Shown here: piece by piece, positions 1 to 10,800 of the stretch
Position numbering within the stretch: position 1 is the stretch's first letter
Layout: each line of letters begins with the position of its first letter
Assembly: GCA_964398215.1 (NCBI GenBank)
Contig: CAYNNP010000005.1
Coordinates: forward strand, 3,743-67,742
Reading direction: 5' to 3'
Length of the DNA stretch: 64,000 nt
Source: CAYNNP01 sp964398215
Lineage (GTDB): Bacteria > Planctomycetota > Planctomycetia > Pirellulales > Pirellulaceae
Translations under genes and position numbers: made by a program
Notes under the pieces: model-generated
What the model was told of the DNA's origin: nothing
What the model saw: the letters and a program-made list of their open reading frames with translations, nothing else
The model's database searches: none

Positions 1-1517
1 GTATCGTCGGGCATCGAACTCCAGAGGAAATACGATAACCGTGAAGCGAGTTCCGAGTCCGTCAGTTGTCTACGGCCATCGGGATCGCCTTCGACGAGAT
101 AGATGAAGTTTCTGGACGTCAGCACGCTCTGCATCGCGAGTCGATAAGCATCGCTTGGCTTTTCACCGGCTGCACATTCGGCGCGGTAAGTTTCCAGGTA
201 GTCTTTCAGCTCCGCCGTTTGCACGGGTCGTCGCCAAGCTCTTTCGGCGAAGCGGCGCAAGTGCTGTGCGACCGATTCTGGCGCTGCATCATCAGGCGGT
301 AAAACACCTTTTCGCAGAGCTTTTTCCGGCTCTGATACCAGCGGTCCTTCCCATTCGATCCAGTCCAATAGCACGGTAGAAAAGATACCATTGCCTTTGT
401 CATCAAACATCTGCGGCGCGTTTGGATTCAGCAGCACTGTCTCGCTACTGTGCGTAAAGACATAGCCGCTACCCGCCATCACATTGCGGAATGCGGCTCC
501 TCCTCTTCGGTCGACGCGATCGGTGGCCACCACGCAGAAATGTAAACTGGTCGGCATCTCCAGAAACACTTCGAATTCATAAACCTGCGGATCGTCTTCT
601 GGCGCCGTGATGTCAAATTCGACGATGCCGTCAACAGTCTCCTCGCTCGTCCGCTTGCCAATGCTAAGGTGGGCTGGCTGTCCATCGATTGGGCGAATTC
701 CGCTGGCTTGAAGACGCAGTCGATAGAGCCCACTGTGTTCAGGGCCAGTTCTTCCAAACCAATTGGGCGAAAGTGCAGGTTGAGTCCGACCTGGAAAATG
801 CAGAAAACGCAACGGCCGCTTGATACCGAAACGGTCCAGCAACTCTTGCTGTTGCTTTCCACCACGATAACGCAACTCCGCAGCTGTCTTGCGAACTTTG
901 CGAGTCTCGACGGACTTTGCAGGAAAAGCACGATCAAGCACAGTCCCAGCCGCACGATAATAGCGATCCATGTGCGACGGTGACAGTGAAAGCTGCAACC
1001 CGATGCGTTCATACCCGTGCCACAGTGTGTCCTCGTTCAGTTCGCCCGGTTTGGCTGGATCGTAGCGCGCACCAAGCAAATCATAGACCGTATTGCGATA
1101 TTCTTTTCGGCTGAGTCGATAATGTGCCACCGTCGGCCGTGCGGCCATCCGCGCCGCCCGTCCATCACGAATTCGCGAATCAAGTTGCCCAACGACTGCG
1201 GCAATCTCATCGACCGTCGGCTGAGGTTGGTCTTCTGGCGGCATCTCACCAGAGTTAATTCGCTCCACGATCTCGGCCCACAGGTGCCCATCGGTTCCGG
1301 CTTTAAAATCGCGTGACAGTTGATCGATCCGCAATTCACGCTCGGCCTCTGTTGCTCCGTGACAACGAACACAGTGCTTTGTCAGAAACGCTTCATACTG
1401 CTCCTCTGCCAAAACGCAGTTCATGACCATCAGATTGACCATGCACCAGGCAGCAACAACCGACGCAGCTACTTGCATCGGATTCAATCTTTTCAAAGCA
1501 GACGGGAATTTCTTCAT
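1..1517 (-). CDS. DUF1587/DUF1592-type planctomycete c-type cytochrome protein, C-terminus cut by window edge
   Basis: Open from an ATG at 1515-1517 to the left edge (505 codons, no stop), so the C-terminus is missing. Residues 1-37 hold a basic start and a hydrophobic stretch ending in a likely export signal. C49-V-R-C52-H53 is a CxxCH haem-attachment motif, so a haem c protein acting outside the inner membrane is expected. A DUF1587-like block follows at about residues 105-175 (SRKEYRNTVYDLLG). Near the edge come a DUF1595-like block (RRFAERAWRRPVQ) and the start of DUF1592 (ELASRLSYFLWSSMPDD). These families usually run on through DUF1592, DUF1588 and DUF1585, giving about 750-900 aa, so roughly a third is lost. 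The family is abundant in Planctomycetes; its role is not settled, and polysaccharide or sulfatide breakdown has been suggested. It lies 99 nt downstream of the NADAR gene. Confidence 0.9.
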   Translation of the reverse strand, partial: MKKFPSALKRLNPMQVAASVVAAWCMVNLMVMNCVLAEEQYEAFLTKHCVRCHGATEAERELRIDQLSRDFKAGTDGHLWAEIVERINSGEMPPEDQPQPTVDEIAAVVGQLDSRIRDGRAARMAARPTVAHYRLSRKEYRNTVYDLLGARYDPAKPGELNEDTLWHGYERIGLQLSLSPSHMDRYYRAAGTVLDRAFPAKSVETRKVRKTAAELRYRGGKQQQELLDRFGIKRPLRFLHFPGRTQPALSPNWFGRTGPEHSGLYRLRLQASGIRPIDGQPAHLSIGKRTSEETVDGIVEFDITAPEDDPQVYEFEVFLEMPTSLHFCVVATDRVDRRGGAAFRNVMAGSGYVFTHSSETVLLNPNAPQMFDDKGNGIFSTVLLDWIEWEGPLVSEPEKALRKGVLPPDDAAPESVAQHLRRFAERAWRRPVQTAELKDYLETYRAECAAGEKPSDAYRLAMQSVLTSRNFIYLVEGDPDGRRQLTDSELASRLSYFLWSSMPDD

Positions 1518-1616
1518 TCTAAACGCTGTCGACTTGGGCATGCCAAAATGGGACGACAGCTATTATAGACAAATCTCACCGCTCAAATGAGGAAGCCGTG
1601 GATTGCACAAAACCAG

Positions 1617-2072
1617 TTATCCGGCGAGTGTATCGGCGTCCAAATTGTGCAACACCTGCCGTGTTTCCATGAGAAGTTTGCCGAGCATGTTCTGGCCACC
1701 GCCGAGCTTCCCGCAGCCCCAGAAATAGTCTGTTGGGGCATTTTCGATCAGTTCTTCGTTGCCGGTAGCCAAAAGCGCATCACGCAAGTCGGTATGAGTT
1801 GTGAATTTGGCCATCAGTGCATCGCGCATTATTTCAACCTTCACGTCCTCCCAGTCAGAGCGAAGCGGAAGTTTACGGGTTTGCCCAAGGTCCTTGGCTT
1901 CTTTGGGAGTGCGTGAGACACGGATACGTTCTTCGTGGTCTGAACCAGCGAACTTCTGCGCTTGGAAATAGTGTTCGACGGTGGGCCAGTATCGGTCTCC
2001 CAAGTTGAATCCGTGTGCCGAGAAGTTGCACAGGAATCCGTATTCGTCGGAGGGAACGTAGAAGGAGATCAT
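1617..2072 (-). CDS. NADAR/YbiA-type N-glycosidase-like protein
   Basis: A complete 151-aa protein, the usual size for the NADAR/YbiA family, from an ATG with no clear Shine-Dalgarno site. Family signatures seen: residues 30-41 PTVEHYFQAQKF, and 117-137 with F117-W-G, a glycine-rich turn, N128, then LGKLLMETR. YbiA removes a reactive riboflavin-pathway intermediate by N-glycosidic cleavage; other NADAR proteins are known to reverse ADP-ribosylation of guanine opposite DarT toxins. The sequence alone does not tell me which applies. No DarT-like gene is visible beside it, which mildly favours the YbiA-type housekeeping role. It has no signal peptide, so it should be cytoplasmic. The gene downstream (cytochrome) is 99 nt away and functionally unrelated. 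Confidence 0.9.
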   Translation of the reverse strand: MISFYVPSDEYGFLCNFSAHGFNLGDRYWPTVEHYFQAQKFAGSDHEERIRVSRTPKEAKDLGQTRKLPLRSDWEDVKVEIMRDALMAKFTTHTDLRDALLATGNEELIENAPTDYFWGCGKLGGGQNMLGKLLMETRQVLHNLDADTLAG

Positions 2073-2207
2073 CGGTCAAGCTCTGTATGGGTTGGATATG
2101 AGCGAGACACTGAAGTTGGTAGTAGGTTCGGTACGAGTCCGACCAAAAGCAAAGCACATCGCCAAACGACGAAGGCGATCCCGAACGGACTTTGTGTTAT
2201 GTCTCAG

Positions 2208-2546
2208 TTAGATGACCGCCGAATCGTCAATAGGCTGTCCACCGGCGGCTCGCAATCGGGACTCGATCGTGGATGACAGGCGAAAGTCCGAGGCGATACG
2301 AGCTAGGTTCCAGAATCGCCGTAGATCAGGGCAAACTGTAACGACAAGGCGATCAGGCATTTGGTTATGTTCGCCAATCGCAAGTAGAACACGAGCGCGC
2401 GACCGGTTGATGGTGAATCGCGACCAGCTTGCGTCAGAACTGGAGACAGTTTTGGGCGAATAGTCAGAAACCACAACGCCTGAATTGCAGGAGACTGCTG
2501 CCAACAGCATCGCTTCGTCACCGCGATTAAAGAGCAATTGAGCCAT
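2208..2546 (-). CDS. doubtful small ORF, no recognisable family
   Basis: A 112-codon open frame with an ATG but no clear ribosome site, in a 561-nt stretch (2073-2633) otherwise holding only a terminator. The predicted protein has no signal peptide, transmembrane segment or motif I recognise, and its composition (rich in R, S and V) resembles chance translation. Two other frames are also open over the same bases. I see nothing else convincing in this gap. Treat it as probably non-coding. Confidence 0.15.
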   Translation of the reverse strand: MAQLLFNRGDEAMLLAAVSCNSGVVVSDYSPKTVSSSDASWSRFTINRSRARVLLAIGEHNQMPDRLVVTVCPDLRRFWNLARIASDFRLSSTIESRLRAAGGQPIDDSAVI

Positions 2547-2576
2547 TGCAGAAACTGTTGCCCGACGGAAGGGTTC

Positions 2577-2612
2577 GAAAAGAAAAACGACTCTCCCAGA
2601 GATGGAAGAGCC
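2577..2612 (-). terminator. intrinsic terminator after the CxxC/YHS gene
   Basis: On the minus strand a 9-bp stem (GGCTCTTCC / GGGAGAGTC with two G-T pairs) closes a 6-nt loop at 2598-2603, followed at once by GTTTTTCTTTTC. It sits 21 nt past the TAA at 2634-2636. That places the end of the transcript after the second open stretch, not after the TGA at 2916. Confidence 0.8.
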
Positions 2613-2633
2613 GAATGTTTGTCCGCAAGATTG

Positions 2634-2915
2634 TTATTTAACCACCTGAAGCTTAGTGGGTTTCACCCATTTGAACTTCCCATCTTCTTTGATGATTTCT
2701 CCCTCCAGCGCGAGTTTGACGCCATCGAAACGGGTCTTGTAAATCGCTGGATACATTTGGTGGGCACTTTCAACAACGATAACGCTATCGCCGGAGTGTA
2801 TTGCCAATCCAAGTTCCTCTGGATCTTGAATCGGCTCGACGCCGTACTCGCAACCTGCACAAGCACTGGTACCTTCTACACTAACCCAACGTCGTTGCTT
2901 TTCGCTGGCAGACCT
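2634..2915 (-). pseudogene. in-frame C-terminal extension beyond a TGA (CxxC domain)
   Basis: Directly after the TGA at 2916-2918, the same frame stays open for 93 codons to a TAA at 2634-2636. The translation is protein-like: a lead of about 15 residues, a fourth CxxC (C-A-G-C, positions 251-254 if numbered through the TGA), then an alternating hydrophobic/charged stretch ending in KWVKPTKLQVVK. There is no ATG, GTG or TTG near its beginning; the first in-frame ATG is about 30 codons past the CAGC motif, so it cannot easily be an independent gene. The terminator lies only after its stop. Most likely it is the natural C-terminus of the upstream gene, separated by a nonsense codon or by recoding. 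Confidence 0.6.
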
Positions 2916-3611
2916 TCAGCGTCCTGCACCAACATACTTTGTAGTGTTGGTCAAGAACATTTGACGCTGCTTGTCACTTGGGAAAAGGTAACGCAGTCCG
3001 TTATGGACAGCGGTGAACTCTGGGCTGCCGGGTTGAGCCTTGCCCATTTCAACTTGGCAGACTACGCAGTTTCCGTTGGCTGCCAAGTCCGTGTTGTCGT
3101 ACTTGCTCGGGTTAGCAACATACTCGCTCTTCTCCTTTGCACTTGGAAACAAGTACAATCGGCCGTTACGAGTCGCAGCATGGTGCACGGTTCCGGCGAC
3201 TCGCTTGTTCATATTCGCATAGCAAAGAATGCAATCGCCACCCAGGGCTGGTACGTACTTGGCAGGGTTAGCCATGAACGCCTTCATCGGTTTCTCACCA
3301 GGGAAGTAATACACTTTGCCATCGTAAGTGGACTGGAACTGGCTTGATCCTTTTACCCACTTGCCCATGTCGGTGATGCATACAGGGCAGAAACCTGACA
3401 TCGCGAGAGTCGCAGTTGGTGCACTCATGGTTTTTGTTGTACTTCCCATCGCTGGAGCCGCACTCGGCGCCACAGTTCTGGTCGGAACAGCTCTCGCAGT
3501 ACCTCTGGTTGCTGGCATAGCCTTTGAACCTGATTGTGCGAATGCAGTGGTAGATGTAACGGCTGCTGCCAACAAAAGGCAGGCAAATAGGCGTGTTGGG
3601 AACTTTGGCAT
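2916..3611 (-). CDS. secreted protein with three CxxC/YHS-like repeats
   Basis: A 231-aa frame from an ATG preceded by AGGA at a fitting distance. Residues 1-25 are a signal peptide (LFACLLLAAAVTSTTAFA); an A/P/T-rich linker runs to about residue 70. Three repeats of about 50 aa follow, each with a CxxC and the YHS-type pattern G-(K/R)-x-Y-x-F-P...F...NP-x-KY: C75-PV-C78, C127-IL-C130 and C182-VV-C185. YHS and related small zinc/metal-binding domains often occur in exported planctomycete proteins; metal binding is inferred from the cysteines, and no enzyme activity is implied. The frame ends in a TGA just after the third repeat, but sensible coding continues in the same frame (2915-2634), so this CDS is probably the truncated product of a longer gene of about 325 codons. 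It lies 135 nt downstream of the DUF547 gene. Confidence 0.8.
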   Translation of the reverse strand: MPKFPTRLFACLLLAAAVTSTTAFAQSGSKAMPATRGTARAVPTRTVAPSAAPAMGSTTKTMSAPTATLAMSGFCPVCITDMGKWVKGSSQFQSTYDGKVYYFPGEKPMKAFMANPAKYVPALGGDCILCYANMNKRVAGTVHHAATRNGRLYLFPSAKEKSEYVANPSKYDNTDLAANGNCVVCQVEMGKAQPGSPEFTAVHNGLRYLFPSDKQRQMFLTNTTKYVGAGR

Positions 3612-3662
3612 AACTGAATCCTAATGCGAGGACAATTGAGCGGGTAAACGATGTGGGATATT

Positions 3663-3679
3663 GGATGCATTTCGCATCC
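3663..3679. promoter_or_regulatory. small perfect hairpin between DUF547 and CxxC/YHS genes
   Basis: GGATGC - ATTTC - GCATCC, 6-bp perfect arms, 52 nt upstream of the CxxC/YHS start and 68 nt past the DUF547 stop. It has no T-run. It could be a 5' leader hairpin or a weak transcript end. Nothing else is visible in this gap. Confidence 0.3.
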
Positions 3680-3746
3680 GGTGCAAGTTAATAATGGCCG
3701 TCTCTATTTAGATTCCGCCAAGAAGTTTCACGGGGATGTGGACACT

Positions 3747-4580
3747 TCAACGCTGGGCATTGAGGCCCCAATCATAGTCTAAAAACGCGACCTTTGTTCC
3801 GGCGGTCCGTGCAGCTTGCTGTGAGCTTGCAGGCAGCCACGGGGCGATTCGAGCAAGTTGTTGTGCTTTGGTCGCTCCAAAGTCTCCTCCAAACCAATCC
3901 ATGATCGCTGAGAGGTACAGCTTGTTGCTATTGGGATCGTGCTTGAAGTTGTGTGGACGAGAAAAGAAGTCCTTGGTATTGACTTCGAGTTGCTGTTCCA
4001 TTTTGCTGGCGACGAACGCCTCGTTCAGCAAACGGGGGCATCCTTTCGATGCGCAAACTATCGCAAAGTGAATTCGCGGTTCACTCATTTTACGAAGAAT
4101 CTTGTGCTCCATTGAGTCCAGCGAAAACGGTTTGCCGCCGACCATCAATTGAAGATCATGCCAAATGTTGTATCCAACGACTTTCGCAGTGTGATTGCGA
4201 ATGCTGGTCGTCGGATACTTTTGCAAGATCCCATGCACGGTGACTGCATTGTATGCGTTGATCCAAAACGCCAGCTTGGCTTCTCGCGTTGCTGCAACAT
4301 CCGCATTGGCTGTTGAAAGGTGGTTCAGGTATGCATTGAGTTTGGCTTTGTCGGCCGCATTGGCGTGAAAGCCGCGGTAGTCAACCATGCCATCTTTGTC
4401 GACGTAGCGTTTCAGCAAGGCATCCCACACGGTGTGGTCGATTTTGTCGATCGAAACTGACGCGGCAGAACGGACGCCAACATAAACTGGTGCTCCTGCT
4501 TTCAGACTGTGGCTACCAAAAACACTGATCACGGCGATTAGTGAAAGTGCGACCGTTGGCAATTGAATTTTTAATGACAT
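3747..4580 (-). CDS. secreted DUF547 domain protein
   Basis: A 277-aa protein with a signal peptide (about residues 1-29: hydrophobic VALSLIAVISVFGS, then a polar region). The remainder is a DUF547 domain. Characteristic blocks seen are KLAFWINAYNAVTVHG (102-117) and HFAIVCASKGCPRL (171-184), which contains the two conserved cysteines C176 and C181, then a C-terminal Y-D-W-x-L-N. DUF547 proteins are widespread secreted or lipoprotein-like proteins of unknown biochemical role. Length is normal for the family. It precedes the CxxC/YHS gene by 135 nt on the same strand, so the two may be co-transcribed exported Cys-containing proteins. An inverted repeat lies 43-65 nt upstream of its ATG. Confidence 0.88.
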   Translation of the reverse strand: MSLKIQLPTVALSLIAVISVFGSHSLKAGAPVYVGVRSAASVSIDKIDHTVWDALLKRYVDKDGMVDYRGFHANAADKAKLNAYLNHLSTANADVAATREAKLAFWINAYNAVTVHGILQKYPTTSIRNHTAKVVGYNIWHDLQLMVGGKPFSLDSMEHKILRKMSEPRIHFAIVCASKGCPRLLNEAFVASKMEQQLEVNTKDFFSRPHNFKHDPNSNKLYLSAIMDWFGGDFGATKAQQLARIAPWLPASSQQAARTAGTKVAFLDYDWGLNAQR

Positions 4581-4622
4581 GACTCATATCCGTTGATTGT
4601 CGATTCGGGTGCTTGTTTGGTG

Positions 4623-4645
4623 AACTGTCTTTTTGTTGGACAGTT
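4623..4645. promoter_or_regulatory. inverted repeat upstream of DUF547 gene
   Basis: AACTGTC - 9 nt - GACAGTT, perfect 7-bp arms, 43 nt upstream of the DUF547 start codon. Its position fits an operator or leader hairpin; read on the plus strand it is followed only by TTAATTG, so a terminator is less likely. The rest of 4581-4861 holds only the hairpin at 4818-4841. Confidence 0.35.
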
Positions 4646-4817
4646 TTAATTGAAAGCAGTGCAGGATTGTTTTTTCCGAAAAAACAGCAGCACGTCTACC
4701 AATTCAATGATTGTTGCTTCAAATCATCCGCCGCTTTCGAGCCTCAGTGCCATGGGATCAACCGCTGGCACTTTGGCAGGTTTACTAAGTGATTGTTGGT
4801 GAATTCGAATCAAACCT

Positions 4818-4841
4818 GGAAGCCACCGGATGGTGACTTCC
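4818..4841 (-). terminator. hairpin after giant gene G1
   Basis: On the minus strand GGAAGTCACC - ATCC - GGTGGCTTCC, 10 bp including one G-T pair, 21 nt past the G1 stop at 4862. It is followed only by AGGTTTG, so the T-run is poor. It is placed as expected for the 3' end of the giant-gene cluster. Confidence 0.5.
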
Positions 4842-4861
4842 TGGCTGCACCAATTTGAGCT

Positions 4862-7800
4862 TTATACCAAGTCGCTAAGAACCTGATCAACAGCTTCTTC
4901 AAGTGAATCGTCCTCCGGGTCGTCCACAATCGAATCAACGATTACTGGGTTCACACCGCGTACAAAATCATGCGATCCGAACAGCTGGTCAGCTTTCGAT
5001 TCCTCGCTCAAAACACTGACCTGTGGCGTTTCTAGAACCTCAATCTGTTCCCTTTCGATCAGTTCACCCTGGGCAAACTGCTCCAGCTGTTGAGTCAGCA
5101 ATTCGTTGATCACTAGCAAAACATCCAGCGACGTGATCGTCAAACTTCCGTTGACATCGTAGAAGTTTGGCCCACGCTCACCAGGCTGGACGTCAATGAC
5201 TGTGCCGTTACCGTCGGCCAATCGGTTGATGATCAACAACGCATCCAAGGCCGTGACCTCACCATTCGCATTCACATCATCGAAATCGAAGGGATTCTGC
5301 AGATTGCTTGCAACAACAGTCACATCGACAGCGGTGTCAATTCCACGCCGCCCTTGAGAATCAGCAACGCTGTAATCAAAGGAGTCCGAACCAATGAATC
5401 CAATGTTGGGAGTGTAGAGAATAGAACCATCTGCTTGCAGTTCTGCGATCCCATTGGATGGGCCGGACTCGATTCGCACCGAAGTCGGATCTGCGTTGGC
5501 GGTATCGTTTGCCAATACTGCGATCGTGACCGGGTTATCCACAAACGTGCCAGCAATATCACCAGCTGTCGCCGGCGCCTCCCCAACATCCAAAGTAACC
5601 AAAGCCTCTTCGCTTTGTTGACCAAGTTCATCTGCAACGGTGTACCTAAAGGCATCCGGACCCAGGAAACCGGCTTCTGGAACGTATGTAAGAGTTCCGT
5701 CTTGTTGCAAAGTCAGGGCACCATTCTGTGGTTGTAGCGTGATGATGATTGATGATGGGTCAATCGTTCCATCAACATCCACATCGTTGCTGAATAGATC
5801 TAGCGTGGATACGGCATCTGATGCAACCAGCAACTGATCTGGCGTCAGCAGTGGCGCGTCATTCACACCCTCAATGGTCAGTATCACATTTGCCGTTGGC
5901 GGGTTGGGGCTGTTGGAACTATCGATGACACCGTAACTAAAGCTATCTACGACTGACTCTCCTGGCGACAGTTCCTGGAGAGTTGGCGCGGTGCTTGGGT
6001 CATAGGTGATCTGATTGGTGGTCGAATCAAACGTGACGGTCGCACCCAAACTGGAGATTTGCTGCGGCGGCATGCTGATCGTCAAGAATTCAGCAGGGTT
6101 GCTTGCCAAATCAGGATCAAGATCGTTGGACAACAGGTCAGCAGCATCGATCGTAAGAACCGTATCTTCATCGGTGTTGATAAAGTCATCTGCAGGAACT
6201 GGAACATCAGATATTTCATTGATAGTTATGTCCAATGTTGCCGGAGCAGATTGGCCTCCCAGCGAATCAATCGCCGTAACAACAATGGATACGCTTCCGC
6301 TTGCGTCCGGAGCTGCTGTGAATGTAAGCGTTCCGTCGGCCGCGATTGCAGGCCCAGCAGAAAACAGACTTTCTCCGCCCGGAGGAACAGCCAAAGTAAA
6401 CTCAGTAATTGTCTGCTCAGTTTCTTCACCAATGCCGGGCGAAATATTAGTAGCCCATACAGTGGAGAACGCCCCGCTGTCTTCGTCAACGACCACTGGG
6501 CTACCGGCTGTAAACGTTGGTGGGTCATTGTCTGGATTGACCGTAACAGTAAACGTGTGAGTCACCGAGTTGAGATCACCATTGGCTGGATCATTTGGGC
6601 CATCGTCAGTGAAGGTTGCCACGTAAGTAGCGACCCCATTCTGGACTCCAGTCGTTTCCAAATTCAGCGTCGCATTGCTACCAGAAATCTCCACGGTCGG
6701 AGTTCCAGTCAAGATGCTTGGGTCGCCGCTATCAAACGCAATGTCAATTGATACGCTCTGGCTGTTCAGTTCGTCCTGGGCACCAATTGGTCCAGCTAAG
6801 ATGCCGTTGACCCAAGCTGGAATCGACAAGACGCCTTGGTCTTCCTGGACAACGATATCGTCACCACCGCTGAATACCGGAGCATCATTCACTGGCAAAA
6901 CTTCGACGATTACTGTTACGTCTGTCGTGGCCGGATCGTCAAACCCAACACCACCGGTCCCCAAGTTCACGGACTGACCGTTGTCGACTATTTGATACAC
7001 GAACTGGTCGGTGCCTACGAAGTGATCATTTCTTTCGTAACGATAGTGTGTGATATCGCCATTGCCGTCAGTGACGGGCACCAACGTGGCGCCTTGGGCA
7101 GTCGTTGTTGGCACAGATGCAATACTGAGCGTTTGGTTTCCGCCAGGTGTGATATCGGCCGCTTCGTTGGGCGGGCCAACCAAAAACGCACCCAACAGAT
7201 CACCCGATGTCGCGCTGGCGTCAGCAGGAATATCCAGAGCCGAATCCTCATCGACGGTAAAGCTCAGCGAATCGATCGCAGATGGGCGAATCACTGGCGA
7301 ATCGTTCACAGGGCGGATCGCGATCGTAAACGACTCTGTGGCTGACCTGTTGATGTCGCCACGGTTCACAATGTCCGCGCCATCGTCTTGTAAAAACACA
7401 TCGAACACGAATTCACCATAGACGTCTGGTGCCGGTTGATATTCCAAGACACCTCCTGTGTTCAGCGTTGGGCTTTGCAAGAAATACAGTCCGATGTCTG
7501 CAATTGGAAAGTTTGATGGAGTTACGTTGAACTCAATCGTTTGGCCACTAACGCGACTGTTCTCGTCTTCCGCAGTTCCAATTGGTCCGGCAGCGATCCC
7601 ATTTGCAAATCCGTTGACTGTTTCAATGCCCGCTCCAGCATCCGCCTCTAGAATCTCGATGAAATCGTTCGCGATCGAAAAGACCGGGGCATCGTTGACA
7701 GGCCGCAAACTCAAACTGACTTGATTGGTTGCAGTGAGTTCATCATCTACCAAACGGCCAGCCGCAATCGAAAAGGTCTCTTCGCCGCTCGTGCTGCTAT

Positions 7801-10800
7801 CGATCACGCTGTAGGTAAACGAATCATCAATGCCGATCGCCGAGTTGTAATCAACAGGCGGCGTGTATTCCAAAACCGGCGAGGCTCCTGAAGAATTCAG
7901 GACCAATGTTCCGCCCAATGTTGTTTGCGATGGGAAATTCAACAGCGAAAGAACCTGTGATCCTCCCAGCGACGAGTCTAATTCATTCCCAGGACCAGCA
8001 ACGAACAAGTCCAGTATGCCCGGCGCAACAAATCCGGTGGCTCCGAGATTGGCATTCAATGGAATGATGAACGGCTGAGAAGTATCACCGCCTACTGACG
8101 TGTTGTCTTCTTTTAGTCCGTAAGTGATCACGCCAGCATTATCAATCGAGTATCGACGATCGGCAGACGTTGCGTCCGATGTTCCCGCCAAAGCAGCGTT
8201 GATTCGCGGCCGGTCGTTCACAGGACGCACGTTGAGCGTAAAGCTCACACGTTCAGTTTCCGGAACGAAGCCTGGTGTAATCGAATCCACATCGGTCACA
8301 TCAATCACAATCGTTGCATCACCGAACGCATCGGGGCTTAGGAACAGTGACAACGTTCCATCAGCGGCAACCACAGGATCTTGCCGGAACAAATCTGCTG
8401 GTACTGTCGACGCGCCTTCCACATAGTCGAAACGAACAGTTTCGCGAATCTGCTCATCGAGCGCTGTAGCAGGCCCTGGCAAGATGTTAGCGGCCCACGC
8501 GATCAGTGTTTCGCCATTATCGTCACGTTCAGAAACTTCCACCGTGTCTTGAAAGTCAAACTGTGGAGCGTCATTTTCATTGTCCGCAGTCAAACTAACA
8601 GTGATCGTCGCTGGCTCAGAACGTTGATCACCCAGATCAACAACGAGATCCGCGCCGCCACTCAAAGTACCTGAGCCTGGAATGGTTACGATCCCATCAT
8701 CCGCAATCACGTAGCTGAACTCATCGCCAGGAATGAATGGTGCTCGCTGGTTGTAGTCCAAGGCCGGCACGTAGGTACCAGTTGTGAATGCTCCACTGAC
8801 AAAATTCAATGTCACCGTGGCTCCGGTTGACGTCGTGATCGTCGCCGCCCCCGTACCACCGGTCAGGTCATCGACATCGACAGTCTCATCCGCGTCCGCG
8901 AATGCTACTACCCTTAGTGTTTGTTCATTTTCGTCGAAAGGCGCGGGAGGCAATGGGGAAAGATTGGTTGGCAACGCAGGCGGACTGGAATTCAACAGAT
9001 CGCTGGCCGTGAAAGTAACCACGTTGTCTTCGATCCCTTGCAAGGAACGGTCAAAGGTCACTGGTGGATCATTTACTGGTTCCACCAAGATCATCACCGT
9101 GGCTCTGGACGCATTGTTCAATCGGCTAATCACACGCCCACCCGTAGCGTCTTCATCGATGCCACGATCCAATGCGCTGTACTCAAATGAATCGAGCCCA
9201 AACACGTTCTCTGGTGGCGTGTAGCTCAGATTTCCATCGTTCAGCAAGCGTACGTTTCCGCCCAATGTCGTCGTAAACGCGATCGGTGCAAGCGCCAGTT
9301 CACCATCATTCAGGCCGTTCAATTCGTCGCCCGCCGTGGCAGGACCGACCGCATCGTTAGCGAACAAGAAGGCTGCAGGAATGATCAAAGTTTGATCTTC
9401 CGCCGGTGATTCAGATGAGAACATTGTCCAGATCGGATCGCCTGTAACAATCACATCGTCTGACAAAATCGGATCATCATTCTGTGGCCGCACCAAAACC
9501 GTGATGCCTGCCGTTACAGTCTCTGGCCCTGTGAACTGAAAGCCGCCTTGTGGCAGTATTGCTACGCCATTGTCCGAAACAGTGAAATCAAAAGCATCCA
9601 CAGAGCGGGCACCACCAGACAACGGGTTGTCGGCGTTGTAGTCAGTCGCGGGTCGATAGACGAAATCTACCAAGAATCCGTTGGCGTCGAAATTCAACGA
9701 CTCGACTTGGCCATTTTCTGTATCAAACGATGTCTGCGAACCAGCGTTCGCAGCATTAACGGTAACGCCACCGGCGACATTCAGCGAAATCACCCGCAGG
9801 TTGGGATTATCTTGAAACGATTCGTTGAACGGGGCGCCCAATACTGCGTTGCCATGCCCGACAGCTCCAACAAGCAACTCATTTGCGGTGATCACAAACG
9901 GTACGTCTTCCAATGTCTCGAAACTGAAGTCGTTCGCGCCAGGTTGATCGTTAACCGGATCAACAACCAGAGTCACCACTGCTGGAGTGACACTGGATTT
10001 TGGATTCGGCGTTGACGTACCGTCGATCGCCACATCGATACCAGCATCCTGAATTGAATATGTAAACGAATCCAGACCAAAGAAATCGACCACAGCCGAA
10101 TAATCTAGCACGATATTGCCGGCAAAGTTGACCGTGATGGTGGCACCGCGGTTGGTAACTGCCGGCAGAGAACTGACGTCAATCGAGATACCAGCATCGT
10201 GCCCGTTGGCGTTTGAGTCTTCGTCGTCACCAGCAGTATTGCCAGCGGTGTCGTTACCGAGCAACAGAGTGTTGACATCAATCACCACGACACCTTCTTC
10301 TTGGAGTGGAGCTCCAATCGTAGCGGAATCGAGAAAGTCATTGTTCGCAATCGGCGCGTCGTTCTGCGCTCGAACCGTAACTGTTACTGTTGCGGTTGTG
10401 ATCTCGGGTGCTGGTTGTGGCACAGCAAGACTACCATTGGGCAATGTTGTTCTGCCATCGTCAGCGACCGTATAAACCAATGTGTCAATCGACGGCAAAG
10501 AACCAGCAGCGTTCAACGCAGGATTGAATTGATTGTAGTCCTCTGATGGCCGATACGTGACACTTGCAATCTCTCCCAGCAGCACTTGGACTTCCAAAGT
10601 ACCTGCCACGACAAAGGAACCGTTCGGATCTTGAACAAAACTATCTGCGGTGTAGGTACCGTTGATCACAGAGGTCGGATCTGACGGATTCGATAGCGGG
10701 ACAATGTCTACTAGGCTGCCAGTCGCGCCAGTCGCAGCCAATTGCACGACGCTCAACCCCTGTTCCAGCTCATCAAATGGGCTGACTCGCAACGCCACAT

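Noticed and set aside
2280..2298. GAAAGTCCGAGGC, reminiscent of the conserved RNase P RNA core
   Set aside because: Only a short partial match; the flanking conserved regions of RNase P RNA are not present.
1617..2546. DarT-NADAR toxin-antitoxin pair
   Set aside because: The only frame beside the NADAR gene is a doubtful 112-codon ORF without any DarT-like feature.
2567..2580. GGGTTCGAAA resembling a tRNA T-loop
   Set aside because: No matching acceptor, D or anticodon arms on either side; it is next to an intrinsic terminator.
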